Positions 24,746 through 32,868 of a stretch of DNA of 39,382 nt are shown in pieces. Source of the stretch: CAZCWX01 sp964502465 (GTDB lineage Bacteria; Desulfobacterota; Binatia; Bin18); the NCBI GenBank assembly GCA_964502465.1, contig CAZCWX010000751.1, forward strand, positions 1 through 39,382, in the 5' to 3' direction. Position 1 is the stretch's first letter; every line of letters begins with the position of its first letter. Made by a program: the position numbers and the translations under genes. Below the pieces are notes generated by a model. That model was not told the origin of the DNA. It did no database searches and saw only the letters and a list, made by a program, of their open reading frames with translations.

Positions 24746-24906
24746 GATTCTCCCTCCTTTACGGTGATCGAACGTCCGCCACGTATCTTCCTCTCAGCCT
24801 TCCTTATTCTCCAGGATTGGGAACAATGCAAGAGAAACTCCTTACCTGGTTATCGAGTCACGACTCAATCGAACCGCGCAAGACTCGTGTACCAATGTGG
24901 TGTGAG

Positions 24907-25584
24907 TTACGTGAGCAGCACGGCGATGATACCAGTAAAAAAGATGCCATCGAATGTACCAGCCCCGCCAATCGAGGCCACCGGCGCGCCGAGGCCGGCC
25001 AGACGGTGGAGATTAAGGAGATCTGCTCCGATGAGACACCCCATCGTTCCGGCGATGTACGCTAATGCGGGGGCATGATCAGGGGCAAGGATAATGCCAG
25101 TGGCGGCCGCAACGATAGGCGGAATGAAGAGTGGCACCGCAATGCCCACCCCAGGAACGAGTTGAGCTAAGCGGTGGACGATGGCCGAGACAATCGCGAT
25201 GCCTACCACTCCACTCAAAAAAAGACCGGTGGTAAACAGCAGATAAAGCGAAATCACGGTCGGGACCACCGCACCACCAACATTGACGGCAATCACTGTC
25301 CGCTCATGTTGTTCAATGATCGGGATGACGTATCGCATGCCAAAAAAGTCCACTACCTGCTGAGAGACCCTCGGACCGCCGCTGACCTCGGTAATGGGAA
25401 TATTTACTGCGCTGCCAAGGAGCGAAAGGAGCAGTAATGGCAAGATGATCTTGGCGTCTATCCCCAGCCGTTCATAGACATAACTAATCAGCCCAACCTG
25501 AATCGCCACGAACAGCAGGAGCAGGAACAAGAAAAAGATGACCACAAACAAGGTGGTCAACGGGAAAAAATACAGCCCACGCAT
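24907..25584 (-). CDS. DUF1614 multi-pass membrane protein
   Basis: 225 residues with about six or seven hydrophobic segments, starting MRGLYFFPLTTLFVVIFFLF. VNIPITEV, AVNVGGAVVPTVISLYL and a C-terminal GLGAPVASIGGAGTFDGIFFTGIIAVLL match DUF1614 as I remember it; function unknown. GAGGGGGAAG precedes the ATG. It is read in the same direction as E1 alpha/beta and could be the first gene of that run, though 161 bases lie between. Confidence 0.8.
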   Translation of the reverse strand: MRGLYFFPLTTLFVVIFFLFLLLLFVAIQVGLISYVYERLGIDAKIILPLLLLSLLGSAVNIPITEVSGGPRVSQQVVDFFGMRYVIPIIEQHERTVIAVNVGGAVVPTVISLYLLFTTGLFLSGVVGIAIVSAIVHRLAQLVPGVGIAVPLFIPPIVAAATGIILAPDHAPALAYIAGTMGCLIGADLLNLHRLAGLGAPVASIGGAGTFDGIFFTGIIAVLLT

Positions 25585-25710
25585 AACTTCCCCCTCTGCA
25601 CTCAGCGGCGTTCAGGAGAAGATAGCATCTTGCCGGTGGTCTCGCAGCCTGCGGTCAACTCAATCTACAGCGGTTTGCATTTGTTTGTATGAAGAGGTGA
25701 TTCTTGGGTT

Positions 25711-25733
25711 CCCTCTCCCCTTGCGGGAGAGGG
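25711..25733. repeat. GGGAGAGGG-family hairpin, copy 3
   Basis: CCCTCTCCC, five-base loop, GGGAGAGGG, then ACAGGGTGAGGGG. The tail resembles that of copy 1 (TAGGGTGAGGG). It lies in the 291-base gap 25585-25875, in which nothing else was recognised. Confidence 0.65.
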
Positions 25734-25875
25734 ACAGGGTGAGGGGAAAAGGAGCGGTAACGAGTCTATTCATCCAAACGAAAAGTGCTGTCATCTATTG
25801 ATTGTCTGTCGCGCTGGCGGTCATTCCGCGCAGCGTGTTCATTTTCAGCAACTACGCCACTTGGCTGGATAACTT

Positions 25876-27702
25876 TTAGTAATTTTGCTCAACCATCTTC
25901 ACAGCCGCTACAGTTGATAAGGCGTTGTCCAGATCACTGGTGTCGCGGCTGAGCACGGTCGCCAGCTTGAAGAACAGATCGGTCTGATCGAAGTATCCCG
26001 TGAACAAGAGCGCCCCTGTTCCTTCTGCCGTAATCGGCACAGACGAACCGGTGTGGCTTTTGCTGCGATACCCGACGGTCAGGCGAAAACGGTTGGTGTT
26101 TTCTGGATAGCCGCCGCCATTGCCGTCTTCATAATCAGGGAACCCTTCACTCTCCCCAGGATAACGACTTTGATAGCCAGCACTGTGGGATGTTGTCTCA
26201 GAGGGATAGATCGCGTTGCTTGGCACCTTCTCGACCGCACCAGAGACAGCGGTGTCTGTCAGACCGATGATGCTCATCGACTGATCATGGTCCGCGGTGA
26301 CCAGGAGAAGGGTTTTGCGATCTTTCTGCAGAGAAAGAAACGCTCGTCCGACTCCCACTGCTCGGTCTAACTCGATCGTATCCCAAATTTGCCCACTGGC
26401 ATGATTGACGTGCGATTGTTTATCAATCGACGCCCCCTCGACCAGCAGGATGAACGGGCTGCCGCTCTTGCTGAGCGTAGCAAGGGCTTTGGTTGTCATC
26501 TCATCCAGGAACGGCTGGTCGGAAAACTCAGCAAGTTCTGGCGAGGATTCGTCGCTCGGGCGAACCAAGCCGAGTTTGTCATACGCCACATTCATGTGGC
26601 CAGTACGAAAAAGCCCGAGCAGGGTGTCTGGGGCAGAGGCTCCCCCAGGGAGAGCGTTGAGCTCGGCCCGGGTTTGCACGTATGTATAGCCGCGTGCTTG
26701 GAGTTCGGCCACAAGATCTTGGGTGTCGCCACTGTTCTCTTCGGTGCGGGAGATGAACCGTTCTTTTCCGCCGCCCATGATGACATCGAACGCTGGTCCT
26801 GAAGTGAATACACCATCCACATACTGCCTGGCGATGTCGTAGCCTAAATAACGAGAGAGCACATGACCGCCCGCACCAGCAGGCGTCGCATCGGTCACGT
26901 CAGCCGTGGTGACGATGCCAGTTTTGTAGCCATGCCGCCTTTTGAGATAGGCCCAGAGGGTTTCTAGGCGCGGGTTATCGAGCGCGAACTGTTTGGTCGC
27001 CTGCGGGGCAGTTGGGTGAAAGCGAAAGTCGTTGTTATCAGGGAAGACACCGAGCGCACCGTCAACGGTTTTGTTGCCTGTGCTCCAGGCCGTAGCGGTG
27101 TTGGCCGAGTCTGGCACGATGCGGTCCAGTGCATACGTGAGGACCATACCACTCACCGGCATTTGGTCCATCTGCAGCAACTCGTCAAAGAAGCCCTCGC
27201 GGAACCGGTGGCGTGTACTCTGCGCAACAATCCGTGCCGCATCACGGTATGCCGTGCCCATCGCATCGCCGAGGAACAGGAGGATGTTTGTCTGGTTCCG
27301 TAGTGCAAAGGGCTGTACGCCCATACGCGCGGTCGCGGTAACGCGCTCGCTCCCATCAGTCACTATGGCCTGCAGTCTCCTCACCCCCGGCGAGGTGAGC
27401 GTGATCTTCCGAAAGGTCCAGGCTTTATCAAGGCTGGACATATCAGCGTCATTATCGACGGACACTTCGGGGGGAGGGAGGAACGCCGTGATATCCACTT
27501 CGTCAAGAACGATTTGTATCGCTGCGTCCGTGGTCGTCAGACCTGTCGCTTCAATCCGTAGATCAAACTGTTGATCAGTCAACACGCGGAACCTTTCGGG
27601 TAGCCGCACCTTCACTTCCAGCGCAGCCTGGGCAAACGAGGTCTGTAGGATCAAGAGAACAGGAATGGCCAACAGCGTTGCCAGCAGAGCACGAACGTTC
27701 AT
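25876..27702 (-). CDS. Secreted alkaline phosphatase (PhoA superfamily)
   Basis: 608 residues with a clear signal peptide (MNVRALLATLLAIPVLLILQTSFAQA). The phosphatase core starts at NILLFLGDAMG (metal Asp). The nucleophile Ser is in PDSANTATAWSTGNKTVDGALGV, and further zinc ligands are in VEGASIDKQSHVNHASG, TADHDQSM and TTSHSAGY. An N-terminal 'chemokine-like' beta domain (ALEVKVRLPERFRV) precedes it. ATG 27702 is chosen because the signal peptide starts there behind GGGGACCTG. The frame is open to a GTG at 27792 that overlaps the acr3 stop. A T9 run (27712-27720) lies in the leader. It is likely the last gene of the ars transcript, where it could release phosphate that competes with arsenate. 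Confidence 0.85.
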   Translation of the reverse strand: MNVRALLATLLAIPVLLILQTSFAQAALEVKVRLPERFRVLTDQQFDLRIEATGLTTTDAAIQIVLDEVDITAFLPPPEVSVDNDADMSSLDKAWTFRKITLTSPGVRRLQAIVTDGSERVTATARMGVQPFALRNQTNILLFLGDAMGTAYRDAARIVAQSTRHRFREGFFDELLQMDQMPVSGMVLTYALDRIVPDSANTATAWSTGNKTVDGALGVFPDNNDFRFHPTAPQATKQFALDNPRLETLWAYLKRRHGYKTGIVTTADVTDATPAGAGGHVLSRYLGYDIARQYVDGVFTSGPAFDVIMGGGKERFISRTEENSGDTQDLVAELQARGYTYVQTRAELNALPGGASAPDTLLGLFRTGHMNVAYDKLGLVRPSDESSPELAEFSDQPFLDEMTTKALATLSKSGSPFILLVEGASIDKQSHVNHASGQIWDTIELDRAVGVGRAFLSLQKDRKTLLLVTADHDQSMSIIGLTDTAVSGAVEKVPSNAIYPSETTSHSAGYQSRYPGESEGFPDYEDGNGGGYPENTNRFRLTVGYRSKSHTGSSVPITAEGTGALLFTGYFDQTDLFFKLATVLSRDTSDLDNALSTVAAVKMVEQNY

Positions 27703-27788
27703 CAGGTCCCCTTTTTTTTTCGTCTCTGGCAAGAGGTCCTCCGCAAAAGATTGAAATTTCCCCTCAAGGCTGAGAATGAACTGGGAAC

Positions 27789-29048
27789 TCACCGCGAGGG
27801 CGGATCACTAACGCGGCCTATGGAACTCGTTGCGACCTGAGGCTCAGGAGCGAGGCTCTGGGCGGTGCGCGCAAACCAGCTTTCGGTCCGCAGGCAGAAC
27901 CGTACCAACATGAGCATGACAGGAACCTCAATGAGGACTCCTACCACTGTTGCTAAGGCGGCCCCTGACGAGAGTCCAAAGAGCATGGTCGCGGTGGCAA
28001 TCGCCACCTCGAAGTGATTAGACGCGCCAATCATTGCCGACGGTGCAGCATCTTCGTATGAAAACCCCATCAGCCTTGCCACCGTATAGGCCAGCGCGAA
28101 GATCAGGACAGTTTGGAGAAACAGCGGAATCGCGATCCACAGAATCGTCAGTGGATTTGAGAGAATCACCTCACCCTTAAAAGAGAACAGGAGCACAAGC
28201 GTCAGGAGCAAGGCGATGATAGTGACCGGCGTTAGCACATGAAGAAACCGTTCGTTGAACCACGTCTCTCCCTTGACCTGGATGATCCATTGACGGGAGA
28301 AATATCCCGCAACCAGAGGCAGTGCCACATAGATGCTGATAGAGAGCACCAGGGCCTGCCACGGAACCGGCAAGCGCCCGACCCCCAGGAGAAAACCACC
28401 AAGCACGCCATACAGCAGAAGCATTGTCAGTGAGTTGATAGCGACCATCACCAACGTCAGACCGTCGTTGCCCCGCGCCAAATGCCCCCACACCAGCACC
28501 ATGGCGGTACAGGGAGCAATACCAAGCAGAATGCAGCCAGCTAAGTAACTCCGCCACAGCGGCACCTCGAGCATTTTGATTCCATCGACGAACACGACCT
28601 GCCCCGCGCCATACAGGGCTCCAACCGGCAGATCGAGACCAAAGGGCATTTTGACCTGATCCACTGCATCAGGACCAATGAAGCCAAGGAACAGCGTGCC
28701 GAGGAAAAAGAGGGCGATGGCGTACATGGTGAACGGCTTGATAGCCCAGTTCACAAACAAAGTCAGCCCGACCGGTTTTGTGCTTCTTCCTGCCTGGACG
28801 ACTTGAGCAAAATCGATCTTCACCATGATGGGGTACATCATGAAAAAAAGGCAGATAGCAATAGGAATAGAGACCACTGGGGCATTACCAACGGAGAGCG
28901 CCATACCATCCAAAAAAGAGGCAAAATTCGGGGCGACTTTGCCAAGGGAAATTCCCCCGACAATACACAGCGCGACCCATAGTGTGAGGTAGCGTTCAAA
29001 AATACTCAATCCTTTCGCTGGTTTCGTGACACATGCATCTGTCGTCAT
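27789..29048 (-). CDS. acr3: Acr3-family arsenite efflux permease
   Basis: 419 residues with about ten membrane segments. The family's essential Cys is in GCILLGIAPCTAMVLVWGHLA, and GASNHFEVAIATA near the C-terminus is a further Acr3 signature. It exports As(III) across the inner membrane using the membrane potential. GGAAGGATAGGAAACG lies before the ATG. It is the export arm of the cluster with arsR, arsM and arsI; the Sec-ArsC at 7936 would feed it with As(III). It is separated from the cyclase gene by a 117-base gap containing a small ATGCGGC/GCCGCAT hairpin (29077-29092). Confidence 0.93.
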   Translation of the reverse strand: MTTDACVTKPAKGLSIFERYLTLWVALCIVGGISLGKVAPNFASFLDGMALSVGNAPVVSIPIAICLFFMMYPIMVKIDFAQVVQAGRSTKPVGLTLFVNWAIKPFTMYAIALFFLGTLFLGFIGPDAVDQVKMPFGLDLPVGALYGAGQVVFVDGIKMLEVPLWRSYLAGCILLGIAPCTAMVLVWGHLARGNDGLTLVMVAINSLTMLLLYGVLGGFLLGVGRLPVPWQALVLSISIYVALPLVAGYFSRQWIIQVKGETWFNERFLHVLTPVTIIALLLTLVLLFSFKGEVILSNPLTILWIAIPLFLQTVLIFALAYTVARLMGFSYEDAAPSAMIGASNHFEVAIATATMLFGLSSGAALATVVGVLIEVPVMLMLVRFCLRTESWFARTAQSLAPEPQVATSSIGRVSDPPSR

Positions 29049-29165
29049 CGTTTCCTATCCTTCCTGAACGTGGTTGATGCGGCTTGCCGCATTGCTATTC
29101 CGCGAGCAATGCGCATTCGGGTCACCAGAGAATTGTTGCCCCATGATGACAAACGGACGAATTTT

Positions 29166-30026
29166 TTATGACAACACCCGCTGCTCTATCCCTCTCGCAT
29201 AGATCGGAGAAGGAATATGGTAGGCGGTCACACATTCTTCTTCAAACCCCTTGAGGACCAGACACTGACCGAAGAGCTGAAATTGCGACGCTATGTCTGG
29301 CGCTTGTTGATCGAGCCGCTCTAGCGTTGATTGGGGCGCAATGATGCCGCCTGGAGGGATATGTTTCAGCAACCTGGAGGCTAAGTGAACTGCCGGGCCG
29401 ATAAGGGCGACTGAACGACGCTGGGGTGAACCGACGACTCCGATGATGACTTCTCCAACATTCAGACTGAGTCGGGCTTGCAAAGTCACCTCTTTTCTCT
29501 CGTTCTTTGCAGCAAGAGCCTGCTGGATGTCTAACGCTGCCCGCGCCGCCTGCTCTACCGAGGCAAAATAGAGTAGCGCGCCGTCGCCTTCATAATCTTT
29601 GACATCGCCGTGATGGGCCAGGGCGACCTCCGTTACCAGGTTCATAAAGCGCTGGACTACGGCCAAGGCTTTTTCTGGTGGTTGACGGACCACTGCGCTC
29701 GTCGAATCGGCGATATCAACAAACAGCACAGCGAGTTCCCGTTTCGTGGGGAACTCTTGCTGAGCAAGAAAATGGGTCACCAGCCCCGGCAAAAAAGTAT
29801 GGACTTCGGCTAGTGCTGGGAGCGCGTCGTGGCCGAGGGTTGGGATACGCGCCGGGATTGGTAGGGCAGGGGTCCTGCCAGTCTGAGAGAAGTTCGAACG
29901 AGACGAACTCACTGTGTCCGAGATGGGTGTGTCATTTTTATAGACAGGATCAGAGTGAGTGCTATTCCATCTCAATGGGTGCTGACATGTCTTGCCCGCG
30001 ATCTCTGGACAGTGTTGGTTGTTCAT
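29166..30026 (-). CDS. Class III nucleotidyl cyclase within the ars cluster
   Basis: 286 residues. About the first 90 residues are low-complexity with no domain, then the cyclase domain: AVLFVDIADSTS (metal Asp), DYEGDGALLYF (second metal Asp), RLSLNVGEVIIGVVG and VALIGPAVHLASRLL. In the last motif the transition-state Asn normally found in xVNxAxR is His, while the Arg is kept. It may have altered activity. It starts 34 bases after arsI and is read with the ars genes, so it is probably arsenic-induced. No membrane segment. The role is unknown; a second messenger linked to arsenic stress is speculation. Confidence 0.8.
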   Translation of the reverse strand: MNNQHCPEIAGKTCQHPLRWNSTHSDPVYKNDTPISDTVSSSRSNFSQTGRTPALPIPARIPTLGHDALPALAEVHTFLPGLVTHFLAQQEFPTKRELAVLFVDIADSTSAVVRQPPEKALAVVQRFMNLVTEVALAHHGDVKDYEGDGALLYFASVEQAARAALDIQQALAAKNERKEVTLQARLSLNVGEVIIGVVGSPQRRSVALIGPAVHLASRLLKHIPPGGIIAPQSTLERLDQQAPDIASQFQLFGQCLVLKGFEEECVTAYHIPSPIYARGIEQRVLS

Positions 30027-30060
30027 ATGATCTCCTCTTCAGACTGGCATTCAAAGCATA

Positions 30061-30540
30061 TCAGTTGCAGCACGTCGGTGCACAACACGCTTCGCTCTGC
30101 GCCGACACCACAGGAGCAGGCGAGCCTTGTCCGAGAAACTCACGCAGAGTCGGATCGGCAGCAGTCTGCGCTTCAACATCTTCCAACAGGGTATACATCT
30201 CCCAGGGCAGCCCATCGGCATCGTGCACCCAAAACTTGTCCGCTTTGGCGTAACAACAGGTGGTGCCCTTTTGCTCAAAGAGGTCCACACCTTGCATTTT
30301 TGTCCGCACCAACTCGGTTGCTACCTCACCAGTTCCAGGGTAGCGAATCCCCAAGTGACTGACAGTACCAGGTTCACCGCCAATGTTCAGAGAAAAAATG
30401 ACCGGAGGGTCGGTGATCTCGAACTTTGCATAATCCGCCTTGACCTTAGCCGGTTCGATCCCGAGGATCTTTGTGTACTGCTCAACTGCCGTCGGGATGT
30501 CCTTTACATAAACCGCCACATGGAATGTGTTCTGCGACAT
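30061..30540 (-). CDS. arsI: ArsI-type C-As lyase (VOC/glyoxalase fold)
   Basis: 159 residues. The VOC fold begins NTFHVAVYVKDIPTAVEQY with His7; a second metal ligand His62 is in TVSHLGIRY, and Glu114 is in GLPWEMYTLL. The arsenic-binding vicinal pair Cys95-Cys96 is in KGTTCCYAKADKFWVHDADG. ArsI cleaves the C-As bond of trivalent organoarsenicals such as MAs(III). The C-terminus carries four more cysteines (SEACCAPTCCN). AAAGGAGAAAGG precedes ATG 30540. Together with ArsM it would form a methylation/demethylation pair. CadI-like cadmium-induced proteins are the nearest alternative. Confidence 0.88.
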   Translation of the reverse strand: MSQNTFHVAVYVKDIPTAVEQYTKILGIEPAKVKADYAKFEITDPPVIFSLNIGGEPGTVSHLGIRYPGTGEVATELVRTKMQGVDLFEQKGTTCCYAKADKFWVHDADGLPWEMYTLLEDVEAQTAADPTLREFLGQGSPAPVVSAQSEACCAPTCCN

Positions 30541-30591
30541 GGCCTTTCTCCTTTCAACAAAGTTTCTTTCCACTACAGAGAACTGTCCGCT

Positions 30592-31404
30592 TTACAGCGT
30601 GGTTGGCTTCTGCGCACGCACAAAGGCGCTCATGAATTTCCCGTCCACGATCGGCGCAATGGCATCGGCATCAATACCTTTGCCAACGAGGAACTCTCGC
30701 GCATCTGCCACTCGATACATACGTGTCGGTTCCAGGTCGATATCGGCAAAGCCAGCCTGAGCGAGCTTCGTGCGGTATTCTCCCTCTTCCAAAGCACCAG
30801 CGACACAGCCGATCCACAACTCGACATTCCGTCGGATCGCCGGCGGCACCTCGCCGCGCACGACGACATCAGAAACCGCGAATCGACCCCCAGGCTTGAG
30901 GACACGAAAGGCCTCGGCGAGGACACGGTCTTTATCAGCCGATAAGTTGATGACACAGTTGGAAATAATCACGTCGACCGAGTGATCGGGGAGTGGGATA
31001 TTTTCGATCTCTCCCTGGAGAAACTCAACGTTTTCGATGCCTGTCTTGCGTTGATTCTCCCGTGCGAGTGCCAACATCTCATCGGTCATATCGAGGCCAT
31101 ACGCCTTGCCAGTTGGGCCGACTCGTTTGGCAGAGAGCAGCACATCGATACCCCCACCCGAGCCCAAATCAAGCACGGTCTCTCCTGGGTTGAGCTGTGC
31201 CAAAGCGGTAGGGTTGCCGCAGCCGAGCGAGGCGGCCACTGCTTCTGCCGGCAACTCGCCAGTTTCTGCGTCCGTATAGAGGTTTGAGGTGATCGGGTCG
31301 CAGGCTGACGCACTCCCGCAACACCCCTTGCCGCCGCTCACGACTTGCAAGGCGATCTGCCCATACTTCTCTTTCACCGTTTCTCTTATGTGGTGATCTT
31401 CCAT
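30592..31404 (-). CDS. arsM: Arsenite S-adenosylmethionine methyltransferase
   Basis: 270 residues. The SAM motif LDLGSGGGIDVLLSAKRVG begins near 78. As(III)-binding cysteines are Cys62 (ASLGCGNP), Cys150 (IISNCVINL) and Cys200 (ELWIGCVAGA), with an N-terminal CC at 28-29 and Cys35. YGLDMTDEMLALAREN and VLKPGGRFAVSDVV are typical. It makes mono-, di- and trimethylated arsenicals. AAAGGAGGCCGCT precedes the ATG. An ArsR-type operator lies 19 bases upstream of the start codon (31423-31438). Confidence 0.93.
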   Translation of the reverse strand: MEDHHIRETVKEKYGQIALQVVSGGKGCCGSASACDPITSNLYTDAETGELPAEAVAASLGCGNPTALAQLNPGETVLDLGSGGGIDVLLSAKRVGPTGKAYGLDMTDEMLALARENQRKTGIENVEFLQGEIENIPLPDHSVDVIISNCVINLSADKDRVLAEAFRVLKPGGRFAVSDVVVRGEVPPAIRRNVELWIGCVAGALEEGEYRTKLAQAGFADIDLEPTRMYRVADAREFLVGKGIDADAIAPIVDGKFMSAFVRAQKPTTL

Positions 31405-31422
31405 AGCGGCCTCCTTTCATGA

Positions 31423-31438
31423 ATCAAAAAATCTTGAT
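31423..31438. promoter_or_regulatory. ArsR operator upstream of arsM
   Basis: ATCAA-AAAATC-TTGAT, arms identical to the operator at 31821-31836 in front of arsR. It lies between arsR and arsM, directly ahead of the arsM ribosome site. Confidence 0.65.
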
Positions 31439-31458
31439 GAATAAGGGTAAAAAAAGGG

Positions 31459-31809
31459 TTAGTCACAACATTTCGTTACACTCCGCAGCTTCCGGCAGCA
31501 AGTTTTTAGCGACTGGATAAAGTGTTCCAATTCATCAACCACCTCTGGATTGAGCGAGTAGTACACCCACCGCCCCTCACGCCGGTCTTTGACGATACCG
31601 GCATCCTTCAGGGTTTTCAGGTGAAAAGAGAGTCGGGACTGTCCAGTTTCAAGCAGATCGGTGAGATCACAGACACACTGTTCACCTTCGCTCAGCCGGT
31701 TGAGAATTTCTAGTCGCGTTTCATCTGATAGGGCGTGGAACCAGCCTGCGACACGAGAGACTGACTCCTCGCGCAACGGAAAAGTGTTTTTAGCTAGAGC
31801 AAGCGACAT
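31459..31809 (-). CDS. arsR: ArsR-family arsenic-responsive repressor
   Basis: 116 residues, winged helix. HALSDETRLEILNRLSEGEQCVCDLTDLL has the alpha-3 metalloid-site motif CVC (Cys45, Cys47); LETGQSRLSFHLKTLKDAGIV is the recognition helix. Two extra Cys pairs close the protein (Cys104-105, Cys114-115), which could add As(III) ligands. It should repress its own promoter and arsM onward until As(III) binds. No ribosome site precedes the ATG, and the predicted -10 is so close that the message is probably leaderless. Confidence 0.9.
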   Translation of the reverse strand: MSLALAKNTFPLREESVSRVAGWFHALSDETRLEILNRLSEGEQCVCDLTDLLETGQSRLSFHLKTLKDAGIVKDRREGRWVYYSLNPEVVDELEHFIQSLKTCCRKLRSVTKCCD

Positions 31810-31813
31810 GCGG

Positions 31814-31843
31814 CTTATATATCAATTTTTTTTGATTTGTCAA
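31814..31843 (-). promoter_or_regulatory. arsR promoter with internal ATCAA-N6-TTGAT operator
   Basis: -35 TTGACA (31838-31843); -10 either TATATA (31816-31821, 16-base spacer) or TATAAG (31814-31819, 18-base spacer). The inverted repeat ATCAA-TTTTTT-TTGAT (31821-31836) fills the spacer, the classic repressor layout. The -10 ends only 5-7 bases before the start ATG. Confidence 0.75.
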
Positions 31844-31867
31844 CCAGGGCAATGATAGTGTTGCCGC

Positions 31868-32854
31868 TCACTGAGTGAGCGGCGTTGCCTGACGGGAGAC
31901 GGGCAGCCCAGCCTCATTCCAGGCCATCATACCGCCAGCGAGCACGCTCACGGTCTTAAAACCTCTTCCTCGCAGGATCTCTGCCGCTCTGACCGAGCGG
32001 CCTTCCTTGTTTCAGACAGTGACGATAGTCCGTGTGCGGTGGGCCTTCAGCTCCTCAAGCTTTTTGTCAAGCTCGGGCAATGGGTAAAGGGCCGCCTCGG
32101 TAATGTGTCCCCGCTCCCCGACAAATTCGTCAGGGTTGCGCACATCGAGCACGAATGGGGCTTCTTCCTGAGAGAGCAGTGTCTGGAGTTGCCGTGGAGA
32201 TATCTTCCCCGGCCGTCGCCAGCGTCGGATGAGCGAGGGGAGCAGGGCAACGGCCGCAAGGAGTGCGAGAGCAAGGAGTCCTTTGCGCACCCAGTCTGGT
32301 CCTCCGCCTAACGCTTCTCGTCCTGCATCTCCTAGATACGCATAGGCGAGCGCACCTGGGGCCATGGTGATAAACGAGGTGACCGCAAAGGTTTGGACCG
32401 AAAGACGTGTAAGCCCCAGGGCGTAGTTGAGTACATTAAAGGGAAAGAGCGGCACGAGTCGCACAAAAGCCACGAACCGCCAACCTTCTCTTTCCACGCC
32501 TTCTTTTATTTCCTGGAGCTTGCCTGACACGCGACGTTCGACCCATGCTGCTGCCAGATAGCGGGCAATGAGAAAAGCCACGGTCGCCCCTGCTGTGGCG
32601 CCGACCAGGCTGAGCAGCGCTCCAACAACCGGCCCAAAGAGCGCGCCACCCGCCAGCGTCAGCACGGACCCTGGGAGAAACAGCGCAGGCGCGACAATGT
32701 AGATTCCGACGAATACCGCTGGCCCCCAAAGACCACTCTGTTCTACCCACGCTGTGATTGCTTGAACAGTCAATCGGTCATGGTGAAGCCAGGCGAGTGC
32801 AATAGCGACTCCGAGGAGCCCAAATAGGACAATACGCATCAGATGAGAACTCAT
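31868..32854 (-). CDS. TVP38/DedA membrane protein fused to a selenocysteine rhodanese (in-frame TGA at codon 281)
   Basis: Read through TGA 32012-32014, 328 residues. Residues 1-215 are a SNARE-associated/TVP38 (DedA-like) membrane domain (GPAVFVGIYIVAPALFLPGSVLTLAGGALFG seen in part, RFVAFVRLVPLFPFNVLNYALGLT). A rhodanese domain follows: FVLDVRNPDEFVGERGHI, then IVTV-U-NKEGRSVRAAEILRGRG and TVSVLAGGMMAWNEAGLPV. The catalytic loop is normally CxxxxRS; here the TGA sits on the Cys codon, and the downstream rhodanese sequence is intact to a TGA at 31868-31870. A perfect SECIS-like hairpin follows (31983-32001). ATG 32854 has AGGAGGAG ahead of it. It is the third gene of an operon with an ArsR-rhodanese regulator. 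Ordinary calling ends at 32012 and loses the active site. Confidence 0.88.
31983..32001 (-). promoter_or_regulatory. Bacterial SECIS element of the rhodanese selenoprotein
   Basis: Ten bases after the TGA the message folds as GCCGCTC-GGTCA-GAGCGGC: 7 perfect base pairs and a 5-base loop starting GGUC. The loop begins 17 bases after the TGA. The E. coli fdhF SECIS also has a GGUC loop at almost the same distance, as I recall it. The stem is conserved in phase with a functional coding sequence. Confidence 0.8.
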
Positions 32855-32868
32855 CTGGACTCCTCCTC

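Noticed and set aside
24817..25065. 82-residue charged plus-strand frame
   Set aside because: It is antisense to the conserved C-terminus of DUF1614 and resembles nothing known.
27032..27574. 180-residue plus-strand frame
   Set aside because: Antisense shadow of the alkaline phosphatase with Arg/Ser-rich composition.
29077..29092. ATGCGGC-TT-GCCGCAT hairpin as a terminator before acr3
   Set aside because: Short 2-base loop and no T-run in the direction of transcription.
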